From the NCBI GenBank assembly GCA_934045905.1, contig OW203766.1, forward strand, positions 13,206,745-13,270,744: a stretch of 64,000 nucleotides of DNA, read 5' to 3'. This document shows, one piece after another, positions 12,541 through 24,691 of this stretch. The notes below the pieces were generated by a model. It was not told where the DNA came from. It was given only the letters and a program-made list of their open reading frames with translations, and did not search any database. The position numbers and the translations under genes are program-made. This DNA is from Leuctra nigra (taxonomy: Eukaryota > Arthropoda > Insecta > Plecoptera > Leuctridae). Position 1 is the first letter of the stretch, and every line of letters starts with the position of its first letter.

Positions 12541-14538
12541 GCAGTGAAGAGGGACAATGTCGACGATGTTTGGGCTAAAAGTCCTAACCCACGTGTAAAA
12601 AACTTTTCGGTTGATTTATGAGCTCAGTCATCTGTATAATATACATTATAATTGAAAATATGTATTTTTCTGATGACTTCATATGGGTGATGATATTTTG
12701 ACACTTCAATCAGATAATTTACTTGTCACTATTCTTATATACTTTGATATTTTTTTCCAGATTCTTTGGGGCTGAGGTCTTTTAGCATGTATTGAAATGA
12801 AAACTTGATCACGTGATCAAACTTGTAAGTTGAGTTGAATCATTTTGGCAAAACGTTACAACTTGGTGATATCAGTCAAGAAATGACAAAAATGAATGTG
12901 GGTTACGTCTTTTCGTTTGGACGCCGTCGATGCTGCTTGTGTAATGGAGTTGATTGGTGTAAGGAGGTGCCGTACTTGCTTATACACTTGTAGTGGAGGC
13001 GCCGTGCTACATAGTGATGCATAAACCTAATCAGATATTGTTCAACGTTAATCAACGAGCAAACGAAGCTGTTTCTAATTTAGCTGCTAACCAGGCAGCG
13101 CACCTCTGCACCAACCGATTGATTGAGAGTAAATTATCTCACTGATTGGCTCCTGCTGGGGGGTGGGGGATGAATGGGGGTGAATGTGAATTATTACCCG
13201 AGTTCGAACCTTCACATTAACCATTCGAACCAATAAATACCGGCTTGTTACATAACCTGTGCTCGACCAAGTTGTCAGCGGCTAATACCTCACGACCATG
13301 CAGTCTAGTTTGATAACGACCCGGGATTGTGTTTGCTTCTTCTGAGTGACAGATAAGATCTGGGAGAATGTTGTGATTGAGTGAGCAGATTCGTGAACAT
13401 TGGTTTTGTGCGTGCAACTCGCCTAAGATCGAAACACAAAGCAATCAGGAAAGACTTGTTGTTTATGGAAATCTTTTAGTCAAATATTTGATGGTATGTT
13501 TCATGAAAAGCGAATCCGGTGAATATTTCGCACTGACGGCGTATTTCTGTTTGGAACCACGCCGACTCGTTTATACATATGTTATTTCCGACGACGTAAG
13601 CTAAACACACCTCTGCTATTTAGATCTCTCACACACGTTACATCAACTTCAACTTCTTCTGGTAACAAAATCCACCCTGAATAGGTCGTCACACAATGGC
13701 ACACCGTAATGACGCAAGCTATTTGATTATTAGTTATGCGGAATCAATTAAAGCGTCACTAATAATCTAGAAACTACTCAATGAAGAATATTTGTTGGTA
13801 ATTATAGTAGAGAAAATATGGACAGTACTTATAATTAGTTAGACATCATTGAATATGTTGGTCGTGTACATATAGCGTTGTCAAGACAACGTATCATACA
13901 TATGAGTAATAATGCGAGTAAAACTCGCAGGTTTCAATGTTATCCTACTTGATGTGGGGTACATTGAATATAGATCACATAGAGGGGTGAAGTAATAGAT
14001 AGTCACGGCCCGATATACCCGTCTTGTCAGTCATTTGCTTCCATGCCTGAAGGTGACAACCCATGTCGCCACGAGGGGGTGGGGGAAGACACCCCTGACA
14101 ACCACGTGCCAGCCCTCTTTCTGTCTCTTTCTATTGCGTTCGCTAGTGAAGAATCTGGGCCGTGGCGGGCTGAGGATTGATTTTTTTACCCTAACAAAAA
14201 ATCACCAAAGTCACAGAGAGTTGGTAATGAATTGGCTTCCGCGTAGGTCGTAAATACAGATTACCCGTATCCACAGCGACGCCATTTGTTGTTGGAATAT
14301 AGATCCAGGCATGTCCGTGACTATTGGTGGCTTTTTGCTGTCGGCTGCTACTCTATTTGCATTATGAGGTGAAATGATTCTAGTTGCACATTCCCTGGTG
14401 GAATTGGTTGAAGGTGACATCTAACTAAACAGCTCATTACTGACTTTAGCATATTGTAATTATCTATCATCTTGATTCGACGAGATTGTTTTTTGTTGGG
14501 CCATAATTACCACTCGCACAGCACTCGTCACACCCGCT
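12541..14538. other. Non-coding, downstream side of the KCTD gene
   Basis: No exon could be supported. The part next to 14538 would hold the 3' untranslated region of the minus-strand KCTD gene. No clear polyadenylation signal was identified. Confidence 0.35.
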
Positions 14539-15279
14539 TTACTCGCGCACGAAGACGAACTCGTTGTAGTGATTCCAGCGGTTCTCCTCGGCGTCGACGC
14601 CCGGCTTCAAGTCGTCCTTGTTCCCTCCGGCCGTCCCCGAGCCGCAGCTGCCGACCATCTTGAACCCCTGCTCGAGGAGGTTGTCGAACGCCTGCTCGAT
14701 GCTCGAGTGCTTCAAGAAGAACCTTGCCGTGTAGCGGTCGGTGAGACCGTGGTCGGGATCGCGACTCTCGTTCAGCGTCTCGCCGAACACGTCGCGGCAG
14801 AGGGTCACGCGGCCGCACACCAGGATGCGCGTGATCTTGCGGAACTTGACGTCGGCGAGACCGTCGCGTCCGAAGGCGAAGCTTCCGCGGTAGCCGACTG
14901 TGATGAAGCCGGGTGCTCGACTGCGACCGGCGTCGTCGCCTCCGTTGAACGCGGTGCCCTTCAACATCGCCGTCAGACCGAAGTGCGTCGCCTCCTGCAA
15001 GAGGCGTTGCTTCTCACGGAAGCTCTCCGGCAGGACGAGGCCCTGATTGCGGAGATAGTCGAGGATGTAACGAAAGAGTACGCCGTCTCTATCGAGGAAG
15101 TACTTGCCCTTAGCGTCGCGCGGTGGAGGCGACGCCTTCCCGTTGAACATGTGCGCGAGAAGAGAGTCAGATTCCCGCGTCAATGTGCTGAGCGCCGTGG
15201 TGTAGAAGACGCCGCCGACGTTGAGTTCGATCACCGGCGAGAACGTCGCCATGTCGCCGTCGGCCGCTTCCACTTGCAT
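14539..15279 (-). CDS. KCTD12-like: BTB/POZ domain protein, KCTD8/12/16 class
   Basis: A single open frame encodes 246 residues. Residues 16-107 form a T1-type BTB domain, with IELNVGG at its start and KYFLDRDGVLFRYILDYLR in the middle. Residues 123-246 form the H1 domain typical of KCTD8, 12 and 16 only, with GYRGSFAFGRDG, FGETLNESRDPD, FFLKHSSIEQAFD and the C-terminal FVFVRE. In vertebrates these proteins are pentameric auxiliary subunits of GABA-B receptors that bind the receptor tail and G-beta-gamma. A similar membrane-associated role in the insect is inferred. The ATG at 15279 was chosen because an in-frame TGA lies four codons upstream, with only GTG-ATC-GAG between. The protein is shorter than human KCTD12 (about 325 residues) but both domains are complete. 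Codon use is strongly GC-biased compared with the surroundings. Confidence 0.92.
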   Translation of the reverse strand: MQVEAADGDMATFSPVIELNVGGVFYTTALSTLTRESDSLLAHMFNGKASPPPRDAKGKYFLDRDGVLFRYILDYLRNQGLVLPESFREKQRLLQEATHFGLTAMLKGTAFNGGDDAGRSRAPGFITVGYRGSFAFGRDGLADVKFRKITRILVCGRVTLCRDVFGETLNESRDPDHGLTDRYTARFFLKHSSIEQAFDNLLEQGFKMVGSCGSGTAGGNKDDLKPGVDAEENRWNHYNEFVFVRE

Positions 15280-15288
15280 CTCGATCAC

Positions 15289-15357
15289 TCACTGGTCGAC
15301 CTCGTCGCTGGACACATCGTCATCGGCACACGACAACCGTCCGCCGTCGACTGACAT
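15289..15357 (-). other. Short upstream ORF in frame with the KCTD gene
   Basis: On the minus strand an ATG at 15357, with G at -3, opens 22 codons (MSVDGGRLSCADDDVSSDEVDQ in two parts: MSVDGGRLSCA and DDDVSSDEVDQ). They end at TGA 15291-15289. The KCTD ATG follows after 9 bases in the same frame. It could be a regulatory uORF, or the true N-terminus if the TGA is read through or is an assembly error. Its acidic, low-complexity composition would suit a disordered N-terminus. Confidence 0.5.
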
Positions 15358-15860
15358 CTCGCCGCCGCGATCTTTTTCGTTACGCTTTATTCTCGCCCCT
15401 CAATTCGCTCAGTCCTATTACTGCACTTCCACTTTGCTCTCTACACGACGACGACTGCTCGGGACGACTCTCTCGTCTTCGTCTTCATCTTCTCTCTGGC
15501 GCTCGCACCGTCTCTCTCATCGCGTCGCTTCTGCTGATCAATACACTCCCGGCGCGCTCTGCGCAGCATCCACAGCGCATGTGCTGCACTTGACTCCCCC
15601 TCCCCTCCCCTCCCGCCCCGCACCTGGAGCACATCCTGCCAGGACTCGAGCCTGGACTCCGTCAAAGCCAGAGGCAGGAATGCAATTCCTCGGAAGACAT
15701 ATTTGTGAAATTGGCACGAAATGTATAATCTGATATAAAGTAATGCGAGGCGACAGCTGCCCGCCCTGGTGGCGGCTGATGAAACCGATATGCATGACGT
15801 CACTGCCGAGGGAATGGTCGCGGTCGACACTAAGTCCTGGGGAAGTGGATGCGGTGAACC

Positions 15861-18800
15861 GCCGTCCTGGAGGTAGAAGACGTTATCGGGACAACTAGAA
15901 ACAACTTAATCAACTCTCGACGGAACCGCAGATTAAACTTGCCGCTTGCCGGATGTTTTCATTGCCAACTTCAACAAACAATATTACAACGCAATTGAGA
16001 TTTCAGTGCATGAAAAAGAAGCAACTACACAAAACCAATTGTAAACTTATCAACACTTCAGAGACCTGAAACTTCTTCTTCGTCGTTTTTCTTAACTCAA
16101 TAGAAATTCCATCTACGTTTTTTGCTGGTCAAAGTCCATGTGCTCAGCATTCCCAATCACGGGTTTCGTCGTCCCGGAAAGTTAGTTCTACATGTAGGTC
16201 ACAGCCGCCTCCTTCCCATTATTCTTCTCGCCGGGGTGGATTTATAGTTGGAAGCGATGTGCTGAGGGCGGGCCTTGTTACCGGGCCCACACAATGGAGA
16301 TATTCTTCTACGTATTCACGGCTATGATTATTTGATTATGTTGACTCAACTGATCGCGGAACTCCCTGAGACCACGTTGATTTTGTTCCGTCGTACTCGA
16401 TTGGGAATAAATAAATAATTCCGTGCAGGTGCATGTTTTCAAGACATTCTGATCAAATCGCACCTGTTGGCTTTTTATGTTAAATCTCATGGCGCCAGCT
16501 CAAAATAATGAAATTATATTTGGCCTCGGTATAATATTATCAAAACGTATATTCATATATTCGTTATGTTCTAATCGATTAAGTATTTAAAATGATATCA
16601 ACTTATGAAAATTTGTATAAGTTATGCAAGGCTTCGTCCCTGAACACCATTCACAATTAATTGTAAGTCGTCGGTCGCCATTTATAGACGACATTATATT
16701 ACGTTACGATATTAATACTTGATGTCGGAGGAAGAAACACACATTTCCCTCATGAATATAACTGAGCTTCACATCGGAGCAGCGTTAATCAAGGAGCTTG
16801 TTGCATTGTGTTAGGTGTGATTACGTCATAATGCACTCTCTGGAATATTAACTTGGCGAGATAGATTCCATTCATATCCATTCTCCATTGGTTTTCATTT
16901 GGTTGCAATTAGTAATTTTCTAGAGTTTTTTTAGTAACTCTTCATCAATTGAATTCCTCCGCAAATTGAACGTGGTATCCAACATTCTCAGAATTGTTTC
17001 GGAAAACGTGGATAAATTATAAGCCATACTCTTAGGCACGGAACTAAATATTCATAAATCGTAGACCCTACTTTGATAAAAAGGGTGGTTGCGCCATTTG
17101 GTACGGAACATTTATCTACCAAAAGCAAGCTTTCCATATATATGGCCGAGAGACAAATGCTAGGAAGCTTTCCTACTAATACACCACTACCACGTGCTTC
17201 CCCCTGTCCATCCTTAACTCTTCATCAACACACTAATTCAATATTCATACGTCTAGCCTGGTTGCAGAGCAGTGCGATGTTAAACACGTCACTAAAAGTA
17301 TGTAGGTCGCAATTTTTCCTTGGGGATGCATATGTTTTTAACGTATATTTCAATTGCTTTTTTGAAATAAATTTTATTCCAATTTTAACATATTTCCGAG
17401 ACTGCTTTTCCATTAGTCTAAAAAATACTCTACTCTTTGCTGTTCCGACTTATGACTTATATTCCCTCCTCTTCTACCTCTGCATTATTCAGCATCGCCA
17501 ATAGCCTCAGCAACAGAAGAGAAGAGTCGAGTCGAGTGAGCCAAATATGGGTCAGATCTCTAACCGTTCTATCTTTATCTAGACTTAATCAAATCAGATT
17601 GCTGTCATAAAATCGTCTGGGATTAACAACAACGTCTCTGGAGCCATGATGCGCGTCTCTGGATGTGGAACTGGAGAAGACAGCTGGATAATGCCCCCGC
17701 ATTTGTCCAGTCGTCAGGACTGTCGAGTGCATCCCAACTTGTTCCGTACATTGCCAGGAGCGGAGCAGAATAAGTCGACAGAAAGTCACTAGTCATGTCT
17801 CACTCGCACCTCATTTCAGAGACACATCACGCCAGCAAAGAGCTTTTTATTTTCAGTCATGAGGTAGTATTTCGGCAGCCGTGCGAGCTGAAACATAAAT
17901 CCATCACCGGCTTCTGACGTTTGTGGACAACTTTTCAAGAGAAACTATTTTAAAGTGGAGCTGACTGTATGAAAAGTAGATGAACGATGCGGATACATCG
18001 AGTTGACGGAAACTGTTGAACTTGGGAAACTGCTGTGAAGTGAGCTGCCTAATATATGATGCTAAAACACACTCAGTAGATGTATTCGGTAAACACTAGG
18101 TCAGGGGTTGCCAGCAGGCCGACAAGTAACGAACACTTCTCACGTGAAATCCATGACTTTGCTCACCTTAGCATATTTACCATGTTCATTGTTCACTCGT
18201 GGCACAGAAATTAAAAGTGGTCTGTAAATTTAAAAATGTTTGAGTAAGTGGATCAACATGCTTAATTTTATACCAAAAATTACTGTACATGGTTCTAGTT
18301 TGTTTTATTCGGAACAAAACCAGTGCAATGTGAATTTCATTAGGGAAACTCCACGTTTCATGAGATTATGCATTCCGCAGAGACCTGACAGAGAAGAGAC
18401 TGGATTGAAATTAGTACAAATAGAAGAGAATAATGTTATTTCTGTTTCATTTGTGTCATTGTCTCGGGTCTCGAGTACAAATGTTCATTCCAACGCTCCC
18501 ATTGGCTGCCAGATTGCTGCCAATTATAATGCTTTTGCCAGAGCTAAAACTAAAACCACTTTCAACTTACTTCACAAAATAATTTTAAGAAATCGCTCCC
18601 CAATGAACTTTAAGCACCTTTTTTGATAAAATTCCTCGGTCCACTCGTAACAATCTACTCCAGTAACTGAACACCAGAGATGTTTGAAAACTGATTGAAC
18701 ATTTTCTCTAATCGACGACGAGGGTGTCGTAAACCCTTCTCCAACATCCGTCTTTACACGACCCACTTTGTCCGACAAGTATTTATAGAGCCTAGCATCT

Positions 18801-20816
18801 GACCCTCATGTATCATATCATACCTCTTGCATAATCCACGGCCGCCAAGATCTCTCGCCCAGCCACAGACCGGAGATCGATTCCCAGGAGAGGCGCACCG
18901 GATCGATTACTGCCAATCGATGTCGACCCATCGACGGATTTATCGGGAGTAAATATAATAAAATATACCCAGAAGAGCGAGTTTTATTCGCAGCTCGGAG
19001 ATAAGACGTTGCTTCGGGGATAGAATATATTTAAGAACGTTGAGAGACTGTCTGGGAAACCGGGAAGCTGTCGCTTATTGAAAGAGTGTTGAAGCGGACA
19101 CCTCTTCAACGATTTCTAAAAGATCTGGGGATATTTTCTGAAGAGAATTCAGATATCACACAAGTCTGAACTGTTCTGAGATTTAGACAAGTGGCTATCA
19201 GATTCGGTTGGATTTCTAGAAGTCCGTGGGTTTGAGACCAGCGAGGTTTGCTAGAGAGAGAAGGTTTATATATGTGTTATTATATGAAGCGAGATAGTGG
19301 TTGCTTCTTTCTTCTTTGCATAATCGCATCCCCTTCTTCACATGAACATCACACACAAAGATGATGTGGGAAGTTAGTTCACAAATGAAATGAATATAAA
19401 TGCATCAAGAAGAGACTAGTGTGAAATTATTTTTAATACGGTTTCTCTCAGAAAGTTAACACTGCACATGTTTTTTTGACACAATCTGTGTCACAATAAT
19501 AACTGTACAGATTGACATTTAAAATAAATGAATGGAGTTAAAGGCATGTGCATAGCCAATTTGTTAAAAAAACTACATACGGTTTTACATTTGAGCCCAA
19601 ATGTTATAATTTGTTAGAAGATTTAAACAAGCAATCACAAATCAATGAAAATAACTGTATGAAACTTCAAAATATATTGATCAATATTGTATACTCTCTA
19701 TATAGATGACTCTCTTTTGAAGTTGTATTTAAAGCAACTTTAGTGAAGTTCACCTCAATAAGAGCAACCGTCATAATGCTTCATTTTCATCGAATAATAT
19801 AATCGACGTATTCATTTATATGAATTCTGCAAATAATTGGAGTTGGAACAAGGTTCTGAAATGATCGAGTTCAGTTCGAGATTGGTAATTTCTGTCCTCG
19901 GTGAAATTGGATAAGACATAAATTGGATAATTTAAGTATACGATGCTCGAAGACTTTAGCACACTCTCAACCTTTATATGCTCGTTTTGAGTCGGTACAC
20001 AATTAAATTAGGCAACTCTGGACAGGCAATGTGGTCAGCAAAACAGCCACAAAGCCGTGAGCAGTGCTACGTCCATGGTTGCCAATTCTCGTAGCACTAT
20101 ACACCGGGAACAGCACAATACACTCCACATAATGAACACCAAACAATGCAATACACTAGACGTAACGACACAATCAGATGAAAATGATCATGCTCGTCAG
20201 CCGGAGGCAAATTAGTTTGACTGGCGAATTGATGACAGAAGAACTTTGTATTACTTTTTAATTATGAAATTGGACGTTATTATGCAATTGTTACCTCATG
20301 TTTTGGTTGGCTGACGAGTTTGAAAATAGTCGCAATTTTCGGTTATAAATTAAGGACAAATTTGATATTTTGGATATTCAGTGATGAGTTGTTTTGTTGT
20401 TTAACTGTTTTATATACCTACCCTAAATTCGTTTTCTTTTTCCTATACCTTTTATTTCTACCGACCTTATTTGATACCATTTAACTTTAATATTCTTATT
20501 GTTTGTTAGAAATGCCAGAAAACACCTATGGAATAGCACAAATAGGTTAAACATACAGAATTTAAAATATCTTACGATAAAACAAGCATTTTTTTGTATG
20601 GTCCTTCTTTCTGTTTCAGATCAAAATATTTCGTGTGCAACTTAACTTAATTTGAACAAAATATATCTTCCTACTATATTGAATAAAACTAGAAACGAGC
20701 TTTGTGGGAGAGTTTTAACGAAATCTTCTAGTTCCGGAAGACTCCTCAGATTCTCGGACGTCTCCAACTTCCTAACTTTTCCAACTTTCTTCTTGTAATC
20801 TCAGCCAATAAAACAC
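15861..20816. other. Long gene-free stretch
   Basis: No exon, RNA gene or full repeat was recognised in these 5 kb. The 143-codon plus-strand frame at 17073-17504 has AT-driven composition and no motif. Locally GC-richer patches at 18840-18930 and 17640-17760 do not form convincing ORFs. Confidence 0.4.
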
Positions 20817-21066
20817 ATGATGTTGAAGTGTAAGTGGCCGCACTGTTTGGCGTTGTTTTCTGCCATCTCGGGGTCGAGTTCCAGCGCAAACAGATTCTGC
20901 TCTTCCGACGATGATCAATCTTCTGGCGAGTCTGGAGCTAATCAAGTTAATTTCCTGCTCTGTGCGAGAGCAGCGCTACCTCCAGGCAGATTTCACAAAC
21001 ATCTCACCCCGATCAAAGTCACATACCATCTACAATCTGACATTCGAAACACCCAACGAGATTGAA
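20817..21066. other. Possible exon island, strand undecided
   Basis: Base composition is less AT-rich than on both sides. On the minus strand a 33-codon frame from about 20918 to 20817 contains LFALELDPEMAENNAKQCGHL, which looks protein-like and ends soon after. On the plus strand a frame ends at 21066 in a good donor sequence (GAAGTAAGT). Neither could be tied to a family, so this may be a single exon of an unidentified gene or chance. Confidence 0.2.
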
Positions 21067-21504
21067 GTAAGTTACGGTCAGCTTAGTAAGTATAAAAGCA
21101 GTTTCACACCACGAAATATAAAGGGCATGTTCACAGAGGCGGGTTTGGGTTATTTTTCTTATCACCAATCCAAGTTCAGAAACCGCTCACGGCATACTTG
21201 TGTCAAATACATGTTCAAATAGAGTTGTTGTATAATTCATATCCTCGATGAAATTAATGTAGCGCGGCGAAAATAAAATCAGCACGCGCCGGACTTGTGA
21301 TTGGAGAAAAAAAAATAGTATAAAGCAAAACCGCCCTATGCAGACCCATCTTTAAGGGAGTTTTTCATTACTCCACTAAAACCAGTAGTTATAAGTTTAA
21401 ACGGACATTCAAGGAATGTAATTGGTTGTTGCCATGCCAAAATAGTTCTAATCAAATGTTTTATATTAAGCAGAGTATTGAAAAACTTACCCTAAGTGAT
21501 TAAC

Positions 21505-21561
21505 TTTTTAAAGCTATAAGCTTTAAGCTTTTTAAAGCTTAAAGCTTATAGCTTTTAAAGC
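21505..21561. repeat. Small AAGCTT-rich palindrome
   Basis: Two arms of about 22 bases made of AAGCTTTAAGCTT-type sequence are reverse complements around a TTTA-like centre. It would form a perfect-looking hairpin. Confidence 0.8.
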
Positions 21562-21645
21562 TCATTGAGCTGTGTTAAAATTTATTGTAAGAATAATGAA
21601 TTTTGATTTGATTGAGTTGAGACCACACTAATTATGATCCCAGAA

Positions 21646-21830
21646 AAAAACACTCCGTGTAAAAAAGGCAGCCAAGTCTCTTATACTTTAAAAAAATTCA
21701 ACACCGAAAAGGAGTGATATCAAAAAAGGAGCCAAGTCAATGACATTTCCAAATATTTAATCGTATTTTGGAAATAAAAGAATAAACACCGAGAAATACT
21801 TACAAAAGGACTTGGCGCATCGTTTTTTTA
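21646..21830 (+). mobile_element. Half copy of the ACACTCCGTGTAAAAA MITE
   Basis: It begins AAAAAACACTCCGTGTAAAAAAGG, then GCCAAGTCTCTT, GTGATATCAAAAAA and CTTGGCGCATCG, in the same order as the left half of the complete copy at 25239-25608. The right half is absent. Confidence 0.75.
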
Positions 21831-21984
21831 AAGACATCATTCTATCCTAAAAGGGGAACGAAATTTACAAGTAGGTACATTTTCCTCTTTCTATTAGAGC
21901 CATAATCTATGAATCAAGCTACTTTTTGTAATAGCTATTTTATAGTTTTGTCAATGGCGATAGAAGAAAGATTTCATGCTGTAA

Positions 21985-22295
21985 TTGAGCGAGCGTAGCG
22001 AGCGTTTCCATTCGGCTCTTTTGGACACTTTCTCTGTTTGTTTGTTTGTTTGTTTGTTTGTTTGTGTGTTTGTTTGTTTGTTTGTTTGTTTGTTTGTTTG
22101 TTTGTTTGTTTGTTTTTCCCGCCGCTGTAGGTCACATTTTTTTGGCGATCGAGCTGAAATTTTGCACACATGCTAACATCATGTTCTCTGCAAAGTTGCA
22201 GAGAAAATCGTCTAGTGCCGTGTCGTTTATCGTGACTGGGGATGTTGCATGTTCTGTGCTCGCTCATCAACGCGTTACACTGAGCGTTTTCCTAG
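21985..22295 (+). mobile_element. Helitron/Helentron-like element, copy B (short)
   Basis: It has both family ends, TTGAGCGAGCGTAGCGAGCG and GCTCGCTCATCAACGCGTTACACTGAGCG-TTTTCCTAG (split here), followed by host T. It is only 311 bp long because most of the interior is missing. A (TTTG)n tract occupies the position of the internal simple repeat. Confidence 0.75.
22034..22116. repeat. (TTTG)n microsatellite inside copy B
   Basis: About 20 TTTG units are present, with one TGTG interruption. It produces Cys-Leu-Phe-Val runs on one strand and Lys-Gln-Thr-Asn runs on the other; neither is a protein. Confidence 0.95.
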
Positions 22296-22705
22296 TAATA
22301 AAATTCATTGAAATCAAATTGTCATTTTGTATGTCATACATACATGCAGCACTTGCCTGGAGCTACAAATTGAAAAACGTTTAATATTTACACTTGAAAC
22401 TTCATACCTTCATTTTTTCCAGCTACAATTTCACTATAATTCTACCAATGTCGCAGCAACACAAATACGTGTGAATAGGAGATATTCATCAATGAGTTTC
22501 TAGAAGGCTTCGAGAACTCTTTGCGTTCATACAGCGATTTTGAAGTCAACAAAACCAGGAGCTCCATGGAATGGTTACTTACCTGCATTAAATTCTTAAC
22601 GGAGCGCTGCTGGCCAATCAGGCTTCAAAATCACAGATGGGCCCGAACATTGTCGAGCAAGTGCTAGTTTCGGAGTATTACATTTAGAAACTTTGAAGCG
22701 ATTTA

Positions 22706-24265
22706 TAGTGAGGGTTGTTAGCACATCATATTGGCAGAATAGTGCAAAATGTGATAGAAATTTTTCCTTTAGCAGTTTTATAGTAAATTTTCCGCTCTTT
22801 CATAATTTTGAGATCCTCAAAAAATCGGACGGCCATTTGGGCCCCAGGGCTGTCCAAAGTGCCAAAAAATTTGTATTTCAGTGAAATTATTGAGCGAGCG
22901 AAGCGAGCGTCTCCTTTTGGCTCTTTTGGCACGGACCTCTGTTTTTTTTTTTTTTTTTTTTTCTGTTACTGACGATATACAGGTCAGAGTTTTTCTTTGA
23001 TCGAGCTGAAATTTTGCACACATGTACGTAACATTTCTGATTGTTGCAGACCCTAATTTTTTTGAAATCCATTGATTGGTTCAAATTTAAAAAAAAATAA
23101 CTTTTGATTGGTTGTCTCGATCAAATTGAAATTTTGACAAGTCTTTACCCCCAACATTGTACCCAATCAAACAAAGTTTCAGCCAAATCCTCCCATTGGT
23201 TAAAATTTAAAACCATCTTTCCTGTGTTTTTAGAAATTTAAACTAGAACCGATTGAACGATCAACTTATAACTTCGCATGATGGTTGGGACCAACATTAT
23301 CTTCATTTTTGACAATTTTCATACTAATCTGTGTTTAAATCCAAAAGTTATTGACATTTTACGGACTTTTTGCGTGTTGGCTGTCAAATTCACGGCGACT
23401 TCGAATCTTCAGTTCAAGGCAAGGTAGTTAGAGCAGAAACTTTCAAACGCATAATGAATCTGATAAATGATAATGACCGTTCAACAGTCGATCTGATATT
23501 GTGTAGACACACTTATATCATATGAGTGGTCTCAGGTATATTTTTTGAAGGAGATCCTGTGCTTTTTGAAAATTAACACGGAACCGTTCAATCATAAATG
23601 TTCAATCGATCAACTTACAGCTTTGCATGGTTATTTGGACCAATATTTTAGGAATTTTTTGAGATTTTTATACAAATCTGTGGCGAAATTTTAGAATTAT
23701 TGGCTTTTAATGACATTTTTGATAGACAGAATTTAGGTTCGAGGTGTTGCGCGTATCCGTGCTCGCTCATCAACGCGTTACCCAGAGCGTTTTCCCAGTA
23801 AAACTTTTGTCATTTTATTGTTCTTGTATAATAAACCATGTTTCAGGAAGGTACGATAAAAAAATAAAAATTCTAAGCCTAACCAAAGTTGTATTTAATC
23901 AAAAAATTAAAGATGTCGGCGGGTACGCTCTAAAATGACCGCCATTTTCAGGGAATTTGTGTTTCAAGGTTGCAATTGTTTTTGTAGGTTCAAATTATGG
24001 ACCTTTATCTTAAAAATCGATGGGTCACAAAATTTACCCTTTGGGGGGTGGGGGATGGAGACCTAAAGGTTTCGATATCTGTACAATAGCCCATACTAGC
24101 TACAAAAAATTGATTTCTTGCACATACTAAAAAATTTATGCTCTCTTAAAAAAAAATACGAGAACTCAAAATTAGGTCGAAAGAGCGGAAAATTTCCTAT
24201 AAAACTGCCAAAGGAAAAATTTCTATCACATTTTGCACTATTTTTGTGCTTACAGCCCTCACTAT
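22706..24265. mobile_element. TIR element interrupted by Helitron-like copy C
   Basis: The left end (TAGTGAGGGTTGTTAGCAC, then TAGTGCAAAATGTGATAG and TTTCCGCTCTTTC) is repeated inverted at 24178-24265. This gives terminal inverted repeats of about 90 bp. The interior is mostly occupied by the Helitron-like copy at 22890-23798, so the original element was a few hundred base pairs long. No coding capacity was seen. Confidence 0.65.
22890..23798 (+). mobile_element. Helitron/Helentron-like element, copy C
   Basis: The left end is TTGAGCGAGCGAAGCGAGCG and the right end GCTCGCTCATCAACGCG, then GAGCGTTTTCCCAG and host T. A run of about 22 T lies 50 bp in. The body matches copies A and E in reverse orientation. 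The terminal CTAG is mutated to CCAG here. Confidence 0.65.
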
Positions 24266-24330
24266 TAGTTTTGTCTTAATAATCAAAACATAAGACTACA
24301 GTAAGATTAGTTCCATTAAATACCAAAGTT

Positions 24331-24336
24331 TTTATT
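24331..24336 (-). terminator. Candidate polyadenylation signal of the NYN ribonuclease gene
   Basis: AATAAA on the minus strand lies about 147 bases beyond the stop codon of exon 4. It is the first clear hexamer downstream, but in AT-rich DNA it could be coincidental. Confidence 0.35.
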
Positions 24337-24482
24337 TAATTTAAAATGTTCAGCTTATTTAAAATATGCTAGTAAACAGAACACAATGGTTTTAACCATG
24401 ATCATTTCATAAAATTCAAGTAGATAAAAAATAAAAATAGAAAATACAATAGAGTCGGTTGTACTTTACAAAAGTGTTTGGA

Positions 24483-24593
<111 letters not shown>

Positions 24594-24691
24594 TCAGCAT
24601 GAAACAGCGGGATGAGAACCTCGATACCAATGCTGGACTTAGAGAGAAGAACAGTCTTGCAGATGTCAGTTCACAACTATAGTGCAGGCAT

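Larger units (their letters stand above)
14520..15860 (-). promoter_or_regulatory. CpG-rich island covering the KCTD gene and its 5' region
   Basis: The whole block is far richer in C, G and CpG than the neighbouring DNA. A perfect cyclic-AMP response element palindrome, TGACGTCA, lies at 15795-15802, about 520 bp upstream of the KCTD start. This is where a promoter would be expected for this minus-strand gene. No TATA box or transcription start was located. Confidence 0.4.

Noticed and set aside
14569..15354. 261-codon open frame on the plus strand
   Set aside because: It is the antisense shadow of the KCTD coding region. GC-rich codon use on the minus strand leaves the opposite frames open, and the peptide has no recognisable domain.
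15441..15830. Open frames of 85-170 codons on both strands upstream of the KCTD gene
   Set aside because: They arise from the CpG-rich promoter and 5'UTR; composition is Arg/Ser-rich without motifs.
17073..17504. 143-codon plus-strand frame
   Set aside because: The peptide is Phe/Leu/Ile-rich as expected from AT-rich DNA, has no motif and no splice or promoter context.
21951..22270. Frames with Lys-Gln-Thr-Asn or Cys-Leu-Phe-Val repeats
   Set aside because: They are translations of the (TTTG)n microsatellite in Helitron-like copy B.
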